DNA of 33,055 nucleotides from CAYFNK01 sp964393215 (lineage in GTDB: Archaea; Nanobdellota; Nanobdellia; SCGC-AAA011-G17; PNOQ01), in NCBI GenBank assembly GCA_964393215.1, contig CAYMSW010000005.1, positions 1-33,055 on the forward strand, given 5' to 3'. Both the position numbers and the translations under genes were made by a program. How positions within the stretch are numbered: the first letter of the stretch is position 1; every line of letters starts with the position of its first letter. The notes beneath the pieces are model-generated. The model was not told the DNA's origin. It did no database searches and saw nothing but the letters and a program-made list of their open reading frames with translations. Shown here piece by piece: positions 31,279 through 33,055 of the stretch.

Positions 31279-31467
31279 TTGGGAAAAGTAATCGCAAAAG
31301 GTGTTGTTACAAGAAAATCTGGTTATCTTTACTACGTTGATGGAAAGGGAAATGTATGTGAGGCAAGGATGGCCCGAGGCGGTAAAAAGAAGAAAGCTGT
31401 AAAGAAGAAGACAACCGCAAAGAAAAAAACGACACGAAAAAGAACAGTCAAGAAAAGAAGAAGATAA
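31279..31467 (+). CDS. 62-aa Lys/Arg-rich, putative nucleic-acid-binding protein
   Basis: I chose the TTG at 31279 because GGGGAGGTGA lies five bases ahead; the GTG at 31270 sits inside that Shine-Dalgarno. A small folded part (residues 1-30, KVIAKGVVTRKSGYLYYVDGKG) is followed by a Lys/Arg/Thr tail (about 32-62) like histone H1 or chromatin proteins. TATA CTATATAAA near 31229 implies a leader of about 24 bases. The conserved GYLYYVDGKGNVCEA turn and the charged tail suggest a nucleoid-associated or ribosome-associated protein; not proven. Confidence 0.6.
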   Translation: MGKVIAKGVVTRKSGYLYYVDGKGNVCEARMARGGKKKKAVKKKTTAKKKTTRKRTVKKRRR

Positions 31468-31470
31468 ATC

Positions 31471-31497
31471 TTTAAATTTTTTTATTTTTTATTTTTA
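31471..31497 (+). terminator. Poly-T terminator after the Lys/Arg-rich gene
   Basis: Three consecutive T runs of five to seven separated by single A residues on the plus strand, directly after the stop at 31467 and before the convergent gene end at 31495. Confidence 0.55.
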
Positions 31498-32199
31498 TCC
31501 CATATAACTTAATTCTTTTTTATCCTTAGTTTTGATAACTTTCTGAGTATTTTTCATTACACCCTTTATTTTGCTCTCAAAAACTTCAGCCTTCTTGATT
31601 AAAGGCTTAGAATCAATCTTTAATCCAAGATAAGAATCCAAAACTTCTATTACTTTTGCTGCAGCCCTACTATCTGGTAAACCAGACTGGGTCTCTACAA
31701 AGATACATGAAATGGGGGCAGTCTTTAACTTCAACAACATGCTAGCAGTAACACCAATAACCATCCCTTCATTCAACTGTTCTATTCCTGTTTTCTCCCA
31801 CGCTAAATTCTTTTTAGAAGTATAATAGTAAGCCTTACCTGCACCACCCTTTCCAAGAGCACCAACGCCTTCTAGACTAATAACTTCCTTGGCTTTAAGC
31901 TTCTTAGCAAGATCATTCATAATATTGGCCAACTTCCACTCAACACCAGAAACGTTGGTTAAAGCATGAACAATAACTAAATTCTTTCTCTTATGATAAA
32001 AAATACCTATTGGCTCAACAACCTTTTTTTCATGCACTGCAATCACCGGATTCATATCTGGGAACCAAATAGAACCAATTTTTTCAACATCTAAATGATC
32101 TAATAAATATTCAGTAGCAATGGTACCAACCAAACCAAAGCCAGGAAAACCCTCTATAATTGTAACACCTTGTGGAGATTTCTTTAAATTTATATCCAT
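31495..32199 (-). CDS. PAC2-family protein (proteasome assembly chaperone-like)
   Basis: 234 residues. Features of the archaeal PAC2/PbaB-like family: IIEGFPGFGLVGTIATEYLL (13-33), AVHEKKVVEPIGIFYH, SLEGVGALGKGG, GVTASMLL and FVETQSGLPDSRAAAKVIEVLDSYLG. These proteins help assemble the proteasome or act as related scaffolds; archaeal members are not all proven chaperones. A minus-strand TATA GATATATAAAG about 27 bases upstream makes the ATG leaderless. It is the second proteasome-related gene in the window, with PAN at 13700. Confidence 0.85.
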   Translation of the reverse strand: MDINLKKSPQGVTIIEGFPGFGLVGTIATEYLLDHLDVEKIGSIWFPDMNPVIAVHEKKVVEPIGIFYHKRKNLVIVHALTNVSGVEWKLANIMNDLAKKLKAKEVISLEGVGALGKGGAGKAYYYTSKKNLAWEKTGIEQLNEGMVIGVTASMLLKLKTAPISCIFVETQSGLPDSRAAAKVIEVLDSYLGLKIDSKPLIKKAEVFESKIKGVMKNTQKVIKTKDKKELSYMG

Positions 32200-32278
32200 A
32201 ATAGTAGTATTTTCGTTTGTTCTTTATATATCTTTCTTTTAGTAAACTATTTAAACTAAAAATTCAAATTTGTTATTA

Positions 32279-33052
32279 ATGACAGACGTAAAACTAATTA
32301 GTTATATAAAAGACGGATTAAAAAAAGGATATTCTAAGGACGAATTAAACAAACTATTAGTAGAAAACGGCTGGAACAAAAAAGAAGTAACTGAAGCACT
32401 AAAGTTCATAGATAAAGAAGATAAAAAAACGGTAAATGAAAAACCCAAACCAAGACCAAAACAAGAAGAATCAATTCTAAAAAAGTTTGTAAGAGAATCA
32501 ATTGAAAAAGGAGTTTCTGAAACAGAAATAAAAAATGTATTAACAGCCAAAGGATGGAAACCTGCAGCAATAGCAGATGCATTTAGGGGAATTAAGAAAC
32601 CAAAGCCAGTAAAAATCAAAGAGACAAAAGTAGAAAAACCAAAGAAAGAAAAAAAGAAACCTGAGAAAAAAGAAGGAAAAAAGTTTGAACCAGTGAAAAT
32701 TGTAGCCTATTTAGTTTCTCTACTATTCTTATCATTAATATTAACAGGAACGTTCGTAGTTTTCTTTTACATACAAGGAATGAATGATTACGAAGTCACA
32801 GACACATCTGGAAACGCATTAACAAAGACTTGTTTAGAAGAAGATTGTTCAGATCTAAAAGACCACGCATTAACAAACGTAAAAGACAACTTAGTGCTAT
32901 CAATATTAACCAGCATAGGGATAGCTCTAATTGCGCTTGTATTACACTTTATTTTGCCGTTCAAAACACAATTGCTCTGGATATACAATATACTTTACTT
33001 CCTATTTTTGGGCCTAATCCTCTTCTTCTGGATCAGATTCCAAAGTTCTTAA
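32279..33052 (+). CDS. Membrane protein with two small helical repeats
   Basis: 257 residues from the ATG at 32279, about 27 bases from TATTTAAAC; an upstream TTG at 32270 is unlikely. Two repeats of about 35 residues, ISYIKDGLKKGYSKDELNKL (near 7) and KKFVRESIEKGVSETEIKNV (near 68), each end in a GW plus a short helix, like UBA- or SHOCT-type three-helix domains. A Lys/Glu/Pro-rich linker (about 105-140) and then three TM helices (about 145-165, 208-228, 235-255) follow. Possibly a membrane-tethered adaptor; function unknown. Confidence 0.65.
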   Translation: MTDVKLISYIKDGLKKGYSKDELNKLLVENGWNKKEVTEALKFIDKEDKKTVNEKPKPRPKQEESILKKFVRESIEKGVSETEIKNVLTAKGWKPAAIADAFRGIKKPKPVKIKETKVEKPKKEKKKPEKKEGKKFEPVKIVAYLVSLLFLSLILTGTFVVFFYIQGMNDYEVTDTSGNALTKTCLEEDCSDLKDHALTNVKDNLVLSILTSIGIALIALVLHFILPFKTQLLWIYNILYFLFLGLILFFWIRFQSS

Positions 33053-33055
33053 ACA

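Noticed and set aside
26110..31467. Treating the accessory region as an integrated virus
   Set aside because: No capsid, terminase, portal or replication genes; a Xer recombinase and small membrane genes alone are not enough.

Overview
The window is AT-rich archaeal DNA. It carries both subunits of the archaea-specific DNA polymerase D, Orc1/Cdc6, a Hef helicase-nuclease, a PAN-type proteasomal ATPase, an archaeal pilus/archaellum-type ATPase and platform protein, and TATA boxes about 26-28 bases upstream of mostly leaderless ATG starts. Very small membrane proteins, class III (pilin-like) signal sequences with K-K-G-E/A, and the style of the small hypothetical proteins point to a DPANN lineage (Woesearchaeota/Pacearchaeota-like). 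That placement is inference; no rRNA or tRNA was seen.

Layout. (1) 1-8316 is a surface-appendage locus: a truncated pilin-like gene, a 50-aa and a 41-aa single-TM protein, a 274-aa protein with a class III-type N-terminus, a FlaJ/TadC-type platform and a FlaI/TadA-type ATPase, all on the minus strand. Two coiled-coil genes diverge from the ATPase promoter, and three tandem paralogous multi-TM proteins follow. (2) 8360-16421 is mixed housekeeping: PRC-barrel protein, an M50-like membrane protein that has lost HExxH, Hef, an M64-like membrane-anchored peptidase, ThpR, a 33-aa microprotein, PAN, a membrane OB-fold protein and a TctA-type permease. (3) 16418-23337 is a replication block, orc1/cdc6 - DP1 - DP2 as an overlapping minus-strand operon, next to a 419-bp gene-free segment. 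That segment carries three ORB-like boxes of identical spacing, inverted around an extremely AT-rich core, and is a strong replication-origin candidate. Genes on both sides point away from it. (4) 23338-26113 holds a small membrane protein, a PRC-barrel protein, ArgRS and a conserved hypothetical protein. (5) 26110-31467 looks accessory: microproteins, a zinc-ribbon gene overlapping a membrane JAMM peptidase, winged-helix genes, two convergent coiled-coil/winged-helix genes whose linkers are written in short repeated DNA words, small membrane proteins, a Cys-rich pair, and a XerA recombinase with a dif-like inverted repeat in front. (6) 31495-33052 has a PAC2-family protein and a membrane protein with two small helical repeats.

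Most worth following are the origin with its three-box consensus, the two repeat-carrying regulator-like genes at 27.4-28.7 kb, the dif-like site at xerA, and the zinc-ribbon/JAMM pair. Two initiation styles coexist: leaderless ATG genes, and a few genes with 20-25 base leaders, strong Shine-Dalgarno sequences and GTG or TTG starts.
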